Source of the DNA: Saccharospirillum sp.
GTDB taxonomy: Bacteria > Pseudomonadota > Gammaproteobacteria > Pseudomonadales > Natronospirillaceae
Length of the DNA: 64,000 bases
Assembly: GCA_018402545.1 (NCBI GenBank)
Contig: JAGYIL010000004.1
Location: 160,422-224,421, forward strand
Reading direction: 5' to 3'
Below, piece by piece: positions 8,151 through 16,846 of the stretch (its first letter is position 1; every line of letters starts with the position of its first letter). Both the position numbers and the translations under genes were made by a program. The notes under the pieces were generated by a model, which worked only from the letters and a program-made list of their open reading frames with translations, was not told the DNA's origin and searched no databases.

Positions 8151-9080
8151 ATGAATGCCATTCCTACGCTCGATTTACGCCGTTTTAAAACCGATCCCGA
8201 AGGCTTTGTTCAGGAAATGGGCGCGGCCTATCAGGCCTGGGGCTTTGCCGGCATTACTGGCCATGGCATCGATTCCTCGGTAGCCATTAACGCCCTGCGT
8301 GCGGCCGAAAAAGTCTTCGCGCTGCCCGATGAAACCAAGAAAGCCTATTTCAAAAACAACGGTGGCACCCGGGGCTATACCCCTTTTGGTACCGAGATTG
8401 CCAAGAACGCTGAACACGTCGACCTGAAAGAGTTCTGGCATGTGGGCCGCGAGATCGAAGGCGAAGCCCCACACAAAGACCTGACCCCGAATGTCTGGCC
8501 GGAAGAAGTGCCGGAATTCAAAGACGCCATGCTGCGGCTTTACTACGAGCTGGATGCGCTGTCGCAGGAACTGCTGCAGGCTTTTGCCCTGTTTATCGGC
8601 GAAGACCGGCACTATTTCGACGAAAAGGTGAACTACGGCAACAGCATTCTCCGGCCGCTGCACTATCCGCCGATCACTGATCCGAATCTGCCCAATGTGC
8701 GCGCAGGTGCGCACGAAGACATCAACCTGATCACACTGCTGGTCGGCTCCGAGCAGGAAGGTCTTGAAGTGAAAAACATGCGCGGCGAGTGGGTCGGCAT
8801 TTCGATGATTGAAGGCACCATCATCTGCAACGTGGGCGACATGCTGCAGCGCCTGACCAACCACGTGCTGCCTTCAACCACGCACCGTGTGGTTAATCCC
8901 AAAGGCGAGGCCGGGAAGGTATCGCGGTTCTCCATTCCGTTCTTTGTCCACCCGAACCCGGGTACTTCGCTGGATGCACTGCCACAGTGCGTCACCGAGG
9001 ACAACCCGAAACGCTACCCGGCCATCACCAGCGATGAGTACCTGATGGAGCGGTTGCGCGAGATTGGGCTTGTCAAGTAA
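8151..9080 (+). CDS. 2-oxoglutarate/Fe(II) oxygenase, isopenicillin N synthase-like family
   Basis: Soluble non-haem iron dioxygenase of 309 residues that should couple 2-oxoglutarate decarboxylation to oxidation of a small substrate. An N-terminal DIOX_N-type region (residues 5-120) includes the ITGHGI and GYTPFGTE segments. The C-terminal jelly roll has the Fe ligands in AHEDINLITLL (His and Asp) and in STTHRVV (distal His), followed by the R-x-S co-substrate motif in SRFSIPFFVHPNP. Substrate is unknown. Its place directly after a nucleoside-type importer suggests it may act on an imported base or nucleoside. That is context only, since a 176-base gap with its own leader separates them. Confidence 0.85.
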   Translation: MNAIPTLDLRRFKTDPEGFVQEMGAAYQAWGFAGITGHGIDSSVAINALRAAEKVFALPDETKKAYFKNNGGTRGYTPFGTEIAKNAEHVDLKEFWHVGREIEGEAPHKDLTPNVWPEEVPEFKDAMLRLYYELDALSQELLQAFALFIGEDRHYFDEKVNYGNSILRPLHYPPITDPNLPNVRAGAHEDINLITLLVGSEQEGLEVKNMRGEWVGISMIEGTIICNVGDMLQRLTNHVLPSTTHRVVNPKGEAGKVSRFSIPFFVHPNPGTSLDALPQCVTEDNPKRYPAITSDEYLMERLREIGLVK

Positions 9081-9205
9081 ACTTCGCCAGGTTGTCACGT
9101 TAGAAGCAAGCTAAGACCATCAGGTCAGGTTTTGATCACTACTGGCCGTGAAAAATCTTGTTGATGCTGGCCGCTGGTAGAAGTCTGTCCTTGTCCATTT
9201 AATTT

Positions 9206-10636
9206 ATGATAGAGGTCATCATCATCGGTGATGTTACAGGGCCCAGTATACTTTTCATAGGCAACGACACGGGCGGGCTTGCGCTTACGTCTGCTCTCAC
9301 TAACAGTGTTCACAGATACCCTTCGTTTAGTGCCTTTAAGAATTCTGGTTTAGCTTCCCCTGATGGGATTGTGCTGGCGCTTGCGGATGAGACAGAGGCT
9401 GTCGATATAGCCATGGCCATCCGTCAAGACGAGGCGTTGTGGTTGCTTCCGGTTTACAGTTGCGTTTCTGTAGACACCCAGTCACTTTTGTATCCACTCA
9501 TCGATGGGGTTGTGTCCACGCTGGACGCCGCGATCCAGTCTGCGGCCGCAATTAATGAGCGGACTGGTCAATTGTCTATTGATCCAACTTTGGATATTGA
9601 TAATCGAGTATTGGCCTTTCTGGCGTCCCGACCCGAAGGGGTTCTCAGGCCGATACCTTTCTGGCAATCCCCTAGGTTGTATCGTTACCCACTGTTGGAA
9701 GCGCTGGGCGGGCGGGATATTGACTGCTGGGCCTGGCTTGGTCGGCTTCAGAACCGGGGTTGGTTGACGCGTGTCAAGTTGATAGACCGGGTCCGTGATT
9801 GTAAACAGTGTGGGGCTGCACATCAGGTGTTCGTCGATACTTGCCCAAACTGCCACGACCTCGATATTCAGCAGGTTCCGTTCATTCACTGCTTTACATG
9901 TGGAAACGTTGCGCCGCAGCGCGATTTCATGGCAACCGGGCGATTAACCTGCGCGCGTTGCCAGACGAAGTTGAGACACATTGGCAGTGATTACGACCGG
10001 CCGCTTGAAGATCATGAATGCCAAGTCTGCCATTTCGCCTTCAGTGAGCCGGAAGTTATCGCGCGGTGTGCACACTGTGATCATCGGCAAACTCCGTCTG
10101 ATCTGGTAGTAAGAGACGTGCTGTCTATGACAGTTTCTGATCAGGGCCGTCTGGTGGCAGAATATGGTCGAAGCCAAGACCTGTTAGATGTATTTGATCA
10201 GGTCAATTTTGCTCGCCCCTCTGTTTTCAGGTTTTCCCTGGACTGGATGTTGGCACTGGAGCATCGTCACGCCGCGCTGGAGTTTAGCGTTGTCTTGCTG
10301 CGTATCCGCGATATCCAAAAACTGATCGACTCCATCGGCCCGGCACGGGTATCCATGCTATTGCATGGTTTTGCAGACCGACTACGTGATCTCATCCGAA
10401 CGACCGATGTCTGCACCCGGACATCTGAAAACCAGTTTTGGTTGCTGCTCCCGTTCACTGATGGCAAAGCCGGTTCGGGTTTGCTCGAGCGGCTCAAGAC
10501 GTTCCAGCAACAAACTCAGCAAAGTAGCGGTGTTTCGCTCGAACTGGATATAGAGTTCTTTGCCAGCGACCTTGTTGAAGACCCACCCCATGAAGCCGAG
10601 GTGCTGATGGCAGAGATGACAGGACGGCTTGAGTGA
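9206..10636 (+). CDS. TackOD1-like zinc protein with degenerate GGDEF domain; putative c-di-GMP receptor
   Basis: No close named homologue is recognised. Three regions are visible in 476 residues. Residues 10-120 look like a Rossmann/receiver-type alpha-beta fold. Residues 195-300 hold six CxxC pairs (199, 213, 229, 249, 272, 288), enough for three zinc sites, resembling the Thaumarchaeal output domain 1 (TackOD1). Residues 340-470 resemble GGDEF, but the signature reads SENQF (407-411). The RxxD motif (RTTD, 398-401) keeps the exact 5-residue spacing of the inhibitory c-di-GMP site. A dead cyclase that keeps this site recalls PelD, so I infer c-di-GMP sensing. No clear ribosome site precedes the start. 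The stop overlaps the synthase start (GTGA). The DNA is AT-richer than its flanks. Confidence 0.7.
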   Translation: MIEVIIIGDVTGPSILFIGNDTGGLALTSALTNSVHRYPSFSAFKNSGLASPDGIVLALADETEAVDIAMAIRQDEALWLLPVYSCVSVDTQSLLYPLIDGVVSTLDAAIQSAAAINERTGQLSIDPTLDIDNRVLAFLASRPEGVLRPIPFWQSPRLYRYPLLEALGGRDIDCWAWLGRLQNRGWLTRVKLIDRVRDCKQCGAAHQVFVDTCPNCHDLDIQQVPFIHCFTCGNVAPQRDFMATGRLTCARCQTKLRHIGSDYDRPLEDHECQVCHFAFSEPEVIARCAHCDHRQTPSDLVVRDVLSMTVSDQGRLVAEYGRSQDLLDVFDQVNFARPSVFRFSLDWMLALEHRHAALEFSVVLLRIRDIQKLIDSIGPARVSMLLHGFADRLRDLIRTTDVCTRTSENQFWLLLPFTDGKAGSGLLERLKTFQQQTQQSSGVSLELDIEFFASDLVEDPPHEAEVLMAEMTGRLE

Positions 10637-11964
10637 TTTCGCTCGTTTCCGATGTCATCGAAACACTGGCAGAGATATTGTTCATGGCAGATTCCGGTAT
10701 GGAATTCGCCATGAGGTTTGTTCCCTTTATTCTGTTTATTGAAGTCCCATTTTACAGCCTGGTACTGCTGGGGCTGGCTAAATACATCACTCGCCAGCAT
10801 TTTAGTACTCCCCGGCAAGTCAACTTTCGACCGACGGTAAGCTGCATTGTGCTCTGTTACTCTGAGGGTGAAGGTATATTGGCGAGTATACGTTCACTGG
10901 TTGAGCAGCAATACTCAGGTCATGTTCAGATTATAGTGGTGATTGACGGTGCTGTTCAGAATGACACCACCTATCAGGTGGCCTTGTCGGCCCAAAAGCG
11001 GTTCAAACACTGGCCGCAACGAGACATTATACTCGTGCCAAAATGGCAGCGCGGAGGTAGGGTATCGTCCATTAATGCAGGTTTTAACAAGTGTCGGGGC
11101 CTGGTAACCATGGTCCTGGACGGCGATACATCTTTTGATAACGACATGATCGCCAATAGCGTTCCGCATTTTTCCAACGAAAACATTGTTGCCGTTTCAG
11201 GCTCTCTTAGGGTCCGCAACGTGGACGCCAGCTGGGTAACCCGGCTGCAGGCGATTGAGTACCTGATATCCATACATACCAGCAAAGTGGGCCTGAGTGA
11301 GTTTAACGTTGTAAACAACATATCGGGCGCGTTTGGGATCTTTCGTACTGAGTTTATTAGGGCTGTCGGTGGATGGGATGCAGGAACGGCGGAAGATCTT
11401 GATTTAACAATGCGCATCAAGCAGTACTTTGGCCGCCATAAAAATTTACGGATTATCTTCGAACCCAAGGCTATCGGGCATACCGATGTTCCCGAGACCA
11501 TGCGTGATTTCCTTCTGCAGCGGCTGAGATGGGATGGGGATCTGTATTGGTTGTACTTTCGTAAACATTCGTCCGGATTTGTACCTCGACTTCTGGGGTG
11601 GGCGAATTTTATTGGCATTCTCTGGTACGGCGTTCTGTTTCAAATAGTCATGCCATTTATGATCCTGATATATCTTGTCTATTCATTCTTTGTCTATCAA
11701 TTGCCTCAGGTAGTGGCCATTTTACTGCTTGTTTATGGATTCTATTTGCTCGTTACCACGGTATTTTACACAGTGGGCGTGGCTGGCATTTCTGAGCGAC
11801 CACGAGCCGACCTTAAGCAGACCTGGCTGGTTCCTATCTTTCCTGCGTTCATGCTGGTTATTCGGCTTTGGGCAACCGTTGCGGTGCTATCAGAGCTTTT
11901 TTTGCACAATAGCCGGTATTCAACGATGGCTCCTTTTTGGGTGCTCAAGCGGAATAAATACTAA
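10633..11964 (+). CDS. Processive family-2 glycosyltransferase (polysaccharide synthase)
   Basis: Inner-membrane polysaccharide synthase of 443 residues, of the cellulose/hyaluronan/curdlan synthase type. Hydrophobic helices at about 28-50 and four to five after residue 310 flank a cytosolic GT-A domain. Catalytic motifs are complete: VVID (Asp105), DGD (163-165), AED (253-255) and QRLRW (296-300), the processivity motif. No PilZ domain follows, so any c-di-GMP control would have to come from a partner, plausibly the upstream protein. A GTG start overlaps the previous stop by 4 bases; an ATG at 10684 is an alternative. The monomer is not predictable. The GT2-plus-HlyD pairing resembles the BgsA/BgsB mixed-linkage glucan system, but adds an outer-membrane component. 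Confidence 0.88.
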   Translation: MISLVSDVIETLAEILFMADSGMEFAMRFVPFILFIEVPFYSLVLLGLAKYITRQHFSTPRQVNFRPTVSCIVLCYSEGEGILASIRSLVEQQYSGHVQIIVVIDGAVQNDTTYQVALSAQKRFKHWPQRDIILVPKWQRGGRVSSINAGFNKCRGLVTMVLDGDTSFDNDMIANSVPHFSNENIVAVSGSLRVRNVDASWVTRLQAIEYLISIHTSKVGLSEFNVVNNISGAFGIFRTEFIRAVGGWDAGTAEDLDLTMRIKQYFGRHKNLRIIFEPKAIGHTDVPETMRDFLLQRLRWDGDLYWLYFRKHSSGFVPRLLGWANFIGILWYGVLFQIVMPFMILIYLVYSFFVYQLPQVVAILLLVYGFYLLVTTVFYTVGVAGISERPRADLKQTWLVPIFPAFMLVIRLWATVAVLSELFLHNSRYSTMAPFWVLKRNKY

Positions 11965-11967
11965 GGG

Positions 11968-14133
11968 TTGGATGTGAGACGGATTTACAAAAGCAAATGC
12001 ATGCTGGTTCGCACTGGTGTTTTTCTGCTTGGCTGCGTCGTTATGCTAAGTAGCCAGGCCGAGCCAGTTACACTGGAACAGTTGGAAGGTGAGTTACTGC
12101 GTGCACCTTCTGTGCGAGCAGCTCAGGCTGAACTGGACTACAGGACCAGTCTGCTGTCCAGGGATTTGGCTGGCGCAGGTTGGTCCGTTATCAGCGGTGT
12201 TTCATTGTCTCACCAGATCGATCGCGTTATTGACAGTGAGTGGAACAACAGCCAACCCGCACGTGCTTACATTGGGCTATCGGTTCCCTTACTGGGATCG
12301 AGAGCTGAAGAACGGCGAGCCTTGACTGAATCGGCGCAAGACGTGGCGATACAGTCGTCTCAGGTTGACCTACAGACCGGTGCAAGTCTGCGATCGCTGC
12401 GCGATTACTATGTGATTTATTGGACAAGTCAGCAGCAATTGGCCGCACTGGACCGACTCCAGGCGTCTTTTACCCGCTATGACCAACAGTTGCAGGCCCG
12501 ATTGGATGCCCAATTGTTGCTGGCCTCAGAGTACTATGAATTCCGCGCCGTGATGGCTCGAATCGACCGTGAGCGTGCCGCATTTGAGCTCAGCAGCCAA
12601 CGCGCTCTGGCACAGATGAATTGGCTGACCACTGGAACATTAACGGAGTTTGATGCTCGGGCACCGGATTATCCTGCCGTGTGCGTGGATGTGCAGGCCG
12701 TGCAAGCGTATTGGCTCGCTGAGGCACCCCGGCTCAAACAGGCCGAAGAGGAGCTCATTTACCAGGCAAACAGGGTCGCAGATAGTCGTTGGTCAGGTGT
12801 CGACAGCCAGTTCTCTCTGGTTCAGAGTTTTGAACATCGGTTTCAGAATCGGCAAGACGACACTGAGCAATCGGAGCTCCGGGCCAGCTTCGATATTACG
12901 TTCCCGTTAAACTGGAATCAGTATCGACGCGACGCTGCCCGCAGTCGCATCGATGCCTGGGTGGCGGGACGTACAGCGCTTGAGGCGGAGCAGGTAAGTC
13001 AGTTGGAACGAGTGTTTAACGGCTACGAGAATCTTTCCCAGCAGCGTTATCGTTACCGAACCTCATTGAAGCAACTCCTGGCTCAAAATGAGCTGTTGCG
13101 TGAAGTACAACTGCGTTTTGATGCTTCTCAATCGATAGAACTGGTGGATTTCATTAATGCACATGTGGGTTATTACCAGGCCGTTATAGGCTGGTTGGAC
13201 GCGCGTTCAGGTCTGGCACTGGCAGTAAATCAGTGGCGCCCAATGGCTGAGTTTCGTTGTCAGGATCAATGGCAATTCAACCCGACTACGAGTTTGGGTG
13301 ACCTGACGGTGGCCGAGCTGAGGGTGGGACGGGCTCCCCAACTGGTGGGGATTGATCCAGGTGGGTATCAGTCGCGGGGGCTCCTGGTCTGGAAAGCGAC
13401 GGACTGGCTCGCCAGACTGGAAGCGGATCCAACGCTGTTCACGCAGTTGCGTCGAGACTCGGGTGTGACGTCAGTGTCTATCTCATTCACGTCAGAGGAA
13501 CTGGGAACTTTTTCAGGCCAGCCCTTCAAGCTGATGCCTTTATTTCTTGAAGCAGAAAAAGCAGGAGTGACGGTGAATTTGCTGTTGGGTGAGCCCCTCT
13601 GGATACTGCCAGAGGGGCGGCAGGATCTACTTGATATCCTGGGTCAACTCAAAGGTCTTCCGTTCGAACGGCTCTATCTTGATTTGGAGCTCAATCAACT
13701 GGCTCCTGAAGGGCAGCTGGAGGGTGAAGGGCATTGGCGCGAATTGGTGGAGACGCTCACCGTCGTCGTTAAAGAATCCGATTGGCCCGTGGCTTGGATT
13801 ACGCATGATCGTTATCTCTCAGGGACTGACGATGAGTGCCGGTTGTGTACCATTGAAACCACGGGAGTGGAGGAAGTCGCCTTGATGATATTCTCCACCG
13901 CCCCTGAGACAGTGATTCGTAGAGCACAATCATTGCTGAACGCACCGTCAGTGATGACGTTCAGTCTCGTAGTCAGCGTAGAATCTGAGCTACCGGCCGA
14001 GAACAGTTTTTACAGTAGCGGCATGGTAGCGTTAGAGCTTGGACTGGCTCGTATAGCCGGCGGACTGACGTCACCTCGATTTGTCGGTTTTCATCTTCAG
14101 AGCTGGGACAGTTTCAGGATGATGGCACCGTGA
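11968..14133 (+). CDS. TolC-like outer-membrane factor fused to a predicted TIM-barrel domain
   Basis: A 721-residue protein with a signal peptide (about 12-31). Residues 35-425 show the TolC/OMF pattern: two internally similar halves of long amphipathic helices, each with a short beta-rich insert (VISGVSLSHQ/YIGLSVPLLGSR and QFSLVQSF/ASFDITFPLNW). OMF proteins usually end here. This one adds about 260 residues with eight regularly spaced short hydrophobic strands (GLLVW, VSISF, TVNLLLG, YLDLEL, AWITHD, ALMIFS, FSLVVSVE, GFHLQS), the rhythm of a TIM barrel. Glu574 ends strand 4 and Glu672 ends strand 7, as in clan GH-A hydrolases, so a periplasmic glycan-acting domain is possible. The TTG at 11968 is too close to AAGGG; the GTG at 11974 is a likelier start. 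Confidence 0.75.
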   Translation: MDVRRIYKSKCMLVRTGVFLLGCVVMLSSQAEPVTLEQLEGELLRAPSVRAAQAELDYRTSLLSRDLAGAGWSVISGVSLSHQIDRVIDSEWNNSQPARAYIGLSVPLLGSRAEERRALTESAQDVAIQSSQVDLQTGASLRSLRDYYVIYWTSQQQLAALDRLQASFTRYDQQLQARLDAQLLLASEYYEFRAVMARIDRERAAFELSSQRALAQMNWLTTGTLTEFDARAPDYPAVCVDVQAVQAYWLAEAPRLKQAEEELIYQANRVADSRWSGVDSQFSLVQSFEHRFQNRQDDTEQSELRASFDITFPLNWNQYRRDAARSRIDAWVAGRTALEAEQVSQLERVFNGYENLSQQRYRYRTSLKQLLAQNELLREVQLRFDASQSIELVDFINAHVGYYQAVIGWLDARSGLALAVNQWRPMAEFRCQDQWQFNPTTSLGDLTVAELRVGRAPQLVGIDPGGYQSRGLLVWKATDWLARLEADPTLFTQLRRDSGVTSVSISFTSEELGTFSGQPFKLMPLFLEAEKAGVTVNLLLGEPLWILPEGRQDLLDILGQLKGLPFERLYLDLELNQLAPEGQLEGEGHWRELVETLTVVVKESDWPVAWITHDRYLSGTDDECRLCTIETTGVEEVALMIFSTAPETVIRRAQSLLNAPSVMTFSLVVSVESELPAENSFYSSGMVALELGLARIAGGLTSPRFVGFHLQSWDSFRMMAP

Positions 14134-15221
14134 AAATAAAGTTTCATTCTGAAAAGCAACGTGACCCGGGCAGTGAAAACGGAATTAAGGTTCCCTACGG
14201 TCCGGGGCGCAAGAAACTGCCCAGAGTCCGGTGGTGGCTGATTTTGCTGGCCGTTTTTAGTCCATTGATTTACTTCGTCTGGACCTTGGTAAGAGACGTT
14301 GCGCTGATCGAAGTGCCTGGCAATATTGCGTTTCCCTCTCAAACGTATCGCGCCAGTACCGGGGGCGTAGTGGAGGTGCTGTTTGTGGAGGCCAGTGATC
14401 GTGTGATGGCTGACCAGCCTCTTGTGCAACTTTCAGATCAAAATCTAAACCGTGAAATTCGTCAGCTTTTGGTTGAGCAAAACAGTTTGAATACCTGGAT
14501 TGATCAGCGTTTTGTTCAGGATAGGACAAGTACTGTAACCGACTATCAATATGAGCAAGCCATCCGGTCATTTAATAATCAGAAATCGTATTTGGACACG
14601 ATTACTCGATTGCTTGAGATTGGAGCCGCGACAAGAACCGAGTTGCTGGCGGCTGAGCGAGCTTTGCTCGAAGCAGAACAACGAGTAGCCGTGCTTCAGG
14701 AAAGGCAGCAAGCGGATGTGCGACAGTCGCTCGTTGAAGCAAGGCAGGACGCAGAACAGGCGTTTGGAAATTCACAGCGCCTTGCGTTGCTGAGCGAACG
14801 GCTAAGGGGCCTTTATGACCAGCGATCAGAGTTGCTTGTTGAAAGTCAAAGTGCCGGTCAGATATTGAATGTCAGTGTGGTCGAAGGGGAGGTTGTGGGG
14901 CCTGGAACCTTGCTCCTTGAAATTGGAAACCGTGACCAGATTGAGGTTCGAGTCTATATTCCCACTGAACACATTGCTTACGCCAATCTTGGTCAGGAAG
15001 GTACTGTCTCGCTCGCGAACGATGCATCCTTCCGGGCACGTATCGTTCGTTTGCCGCAAACTGCGGCAAGGGTTCCAAGTGAATTCAGTGGACCGTTTGG
15101 CGAGCGACCCAGTGGCATCATGGCTACGATGGAACCGTTGGAACCTATTGCTGAGCAATGGGCCGTCAATGGCTTGCCCGTCAGTGTGAGGCTTGATCGT
15201 CATTGGTCGGTCATGAGGTAG
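14130..15221 (+). CDS. HlyD-like periplasmic adaptor (membrane fusion protein)
   Basis: Adaptor of 363 residues linking an inner-membrane transporter to an OMF channel. It has a positively charged cytosolic tail, one membrane helix (about 34-54), a split lipoyl/beta-barrel region (AFPSQTYRASTGGVVEVLFVEASDRVMADQPLVQLSD is cut by) a coiled-coil hairpin (about 105-245, rich in Leu, Gln and Glu), and the second lipoyl half (ILNVSVVEGEVVGPGTLLLEIG). A GTG start overlaps the preceding stop by 4 bases (GTGA), as at the sensor/synthase junction. Together the four genes give sensor, synthase, adaptor and outer-membrane channel. There is no ABC or RND pump, so the GT2 itself is the probable translocator. 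Confidence 0.85.
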   Translation: MKIKFHSEKQRDPGSENGIKVPYGPGRKKLPRVRWWLILLAVFSPLIYFVWTLVRDVALIEVPGNIAFPSQTYRASTGGVVEVLFVEASDRVMADQPLVQLSDQNLNREIRQLLVEQNSLNTWIDQRFVQDRTSTVTDYQYEQAIRSFNNQKSYLDTITRLLEIGAATRTELLAAERALLEAEQRVAVLQERQQADVRQSLVEARQDAEQAFGNSQRLALLSERLRGLYDQRSELLVESQSAGQILNVSVVEGEVVGPGTLLLEIGNRDQIEVRVYIPTEHIAYANLGQEGTVSLANDASFRARIVRLPQTAARVPSEFSGPFGERPSGIMATMEPLEPIAEQWAVNGLPVSVRLDRHWSVMR

Positions 15222-15283
15222 AGTCACTAGAATTTATAAGGTGCGGGCTCAGGCGCATTTGCATTACTAACGTGGAGTTTACT

Positions 15284-16174
15284 ATGCCATCCATCAAGCA
15301 CATAGCCATCACTGGCGGTACTCACGGTAATGAACTTACCGGGGTGCATTTGCTCAAACACTGGCGCAATAATCCCGAAGAAATCTGCCGGGACGGGCTG
15401 GTGACCGAGTTGCATCTGGCCAACCCCAAGGCCAATGGCTGCAACCGGCGCTACCTGGATCAGGATCTTAACCGGCAGTTCAGCTGGGCAGACCTCTCCG
15501 ACCACAGCCTCTGTGGCTACGAGCAGAACCGGGCCAAATCACTGAACACTTTGCTGGGCCCAAAAGACGCTCCCCGCGTCGATTTCATCATCGATCTGCA
15601 CACTACCACTGCCAACATGGGCACTACTCTGGTGATCAAATCAGACGATGCGCTGGTGGTGGGCATGGCGTTCTACATCAAACAGCAGATGCCTGAGGTC
15701 ACGCTGTTTTATGAACCGGAAGATCGCCTGAGCGATAACTTCCTGATCTCCCTGGGCAAACATCATGGTTTGCTGGTGGAAGTGGGCCCAGTGCCACAGG
15801 GCATGCTGCGCTGGGATGTGTTTGACAAAACGCGCCAGGCTACCCGCTTTGGGCTGGACTATCTGGCGGCGGTGCGAGCGGGCAATCAGCCGGAATTGCC
15901 CGCGTCTCTGCCGGGGTTCCAATTCGTCGAAAAGCTGAAACTGCCGGAAAACGAACGTGGTGAACTGACGGCGATGATTCATCCCGATCGGCAAGACACC
16001 GACTACCAGCCCATTCAACCGGGCGACCCGCTGTTCATTACGCTGGAGGGTGAAGCCCTGAACTATGAAGGCACCGAAACCTTGTACGGGGCCTTCATCA
16101 ATGAAGCGGCTTACTATGATCAGCACATCGGGCTTAGCCTGATGCGTAAGATTGAAATCCAATTGCCGGGTTAA
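15284..16174 (+). CDS. Aspartoacylase (succinylglutamate desuccinylase/aspartoacylase family)
   Basis: Zinc hydrolase of 296 residues that cleaves N-acyl-aspartate to aspartate and a carboxylate. GGTHGNE (residues 11-17) gives zinc ligands His14 and Glu17. CNRRYLDQDLNRQF holds substrate-binding Arg/Asn residues, and DLHTTT supplies the third zinc ligand. VEVGPVPQG contains the catalytic-glutamate region. I start at 15284, with GTGGAG upstream; an open frame extends back to 15203 but would overlap the adaptor gene. The length matches animal aspartoacylase (about 310) better than the AstE group. The stop overlaps the convergent gene's stop by 4 bases. The physiological substrate is not certain. 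Confidence 0.88.
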   Translation: MPSIKHIAITGGTHGNELTGVHLLKHWRNNPEEICRDGLVTELHLANPKANGCNRRYLDQDLNRQFSWADLSDHSLCGYEQNRAKSLNTLLGPKDAPRVDFIIDLHTTTANMGTTLVIKSDDALVVGMAFYIKQQMPEVTLFYEPEDRLSDNFLISLGKHHGLLVEVGPVPQGMLRWDVFDKTRQATRFGLDYLAAVRAGNQPELPASLPGFQFVEKLKLPENERGELTAMIHPDRQDTDYQPIQPGDPLFITLEGEALNYEGTETLYGAFINEAAYYDQHIGLSLMRKIEIQLPG

Positions 16175-16776
16175 ATCTGCCCGAACTGGAAGCTGATGAA
16201 TACGCTGGGGCCGGAAATGTCGCTGGCATCCAGGTTGTCGATCAGTGGTTCGCTGGTCAGCCGGTAGGCACCGCCGATGCCGATTTCCAGAAAATCGGTC
16301 ACATTGACCTCGCCTGAGAGGCTGAATTCGCTGACCAGAAAGTTGGCATCTTCATCGTTGCCGCCACCGGTTTCAACGATGGACACGTTTCCCGCCCCGA
16401 GCAATACCTTGCTTTCCCAGTGCACGACCCGGTCGGGCTGATGGGTATAGCCCATCAACAAGCCCGCATAACCCATCTCAAGCTTGCGCCCGGTGTCGTC
16501 CCATTCCAGCTCGTTGACCAGTCCATAACCGGCACCGCCGATGATCAGTGAATGGGGGCCGGAAGTGAAGGTTGCTCCACCCTCGCCACCGATCATCACG
16601 GCATTATCACCGTTGATCGTTCCCAGCTTGACCACAGGCCCGCCAAAGCCCCCAGAACGCGCATCCTCCATATCGATCAGGGCGGTTTTTGAGTGGTCAG
16701 TTGCGTTGGCAGACAGGCTTAGCATCAATAAGGCAGTGCCGGCCAGGGCCGGGGCGATCAACGGGTTAGTGCGCAT
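16171..16776 (-). CDS. Secreted, probably outer-membrane beta protein of unknown function
   Basis: Product of 201 residues with a signal peptide (about 1-25, ending SANA). The mature part is Gly-rich with alternating hydrophobic beta strands (KLGTINGDNAVMIGGEGGATF, SLIIGGAGYGLV) and ends in aromatic/hydrophobic VFISFQFGQI. A terminal Phe-x-Phe-like strand suggests a small beta-barrel. No family recognised. It is transcribed toward aspartoacylase and shares 4 bases with it. Confidence 0.7.
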   Translation of the reverse strand: MRTNPLIAPALAGTALLMLSLSANATDHSKTALIDMEDARSGGFGGPVVKLGTINGDNAVMIGGEGGATFTSGPHSLIIGGAGYGLVNELEWDDTGRKLEMGYAGLLMGYTHQPDRVVHWESKVLLGAGNVSIVETGGGNDEDANFLVSEFSLSGEVNVTDFLEIGIGGAYRLTSEPLIDNLDASDISGPSVFISFQFGQI

Positions 16777-16846
16777 TGTGTCTCTCCGCTAGGAACCAGA
16801 TGTCAGTGAGTGTAGGCGAGTGCCTGGCCCGGGCCAGTGGCGGAAG

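Noticed and set aside
9125..9313. Minus-strand 62-codon frame before the zinc/GGDEF gene
   Set aside because: It overlaps the start of the rightward operon, lacks a ribosome site and shows no domain.
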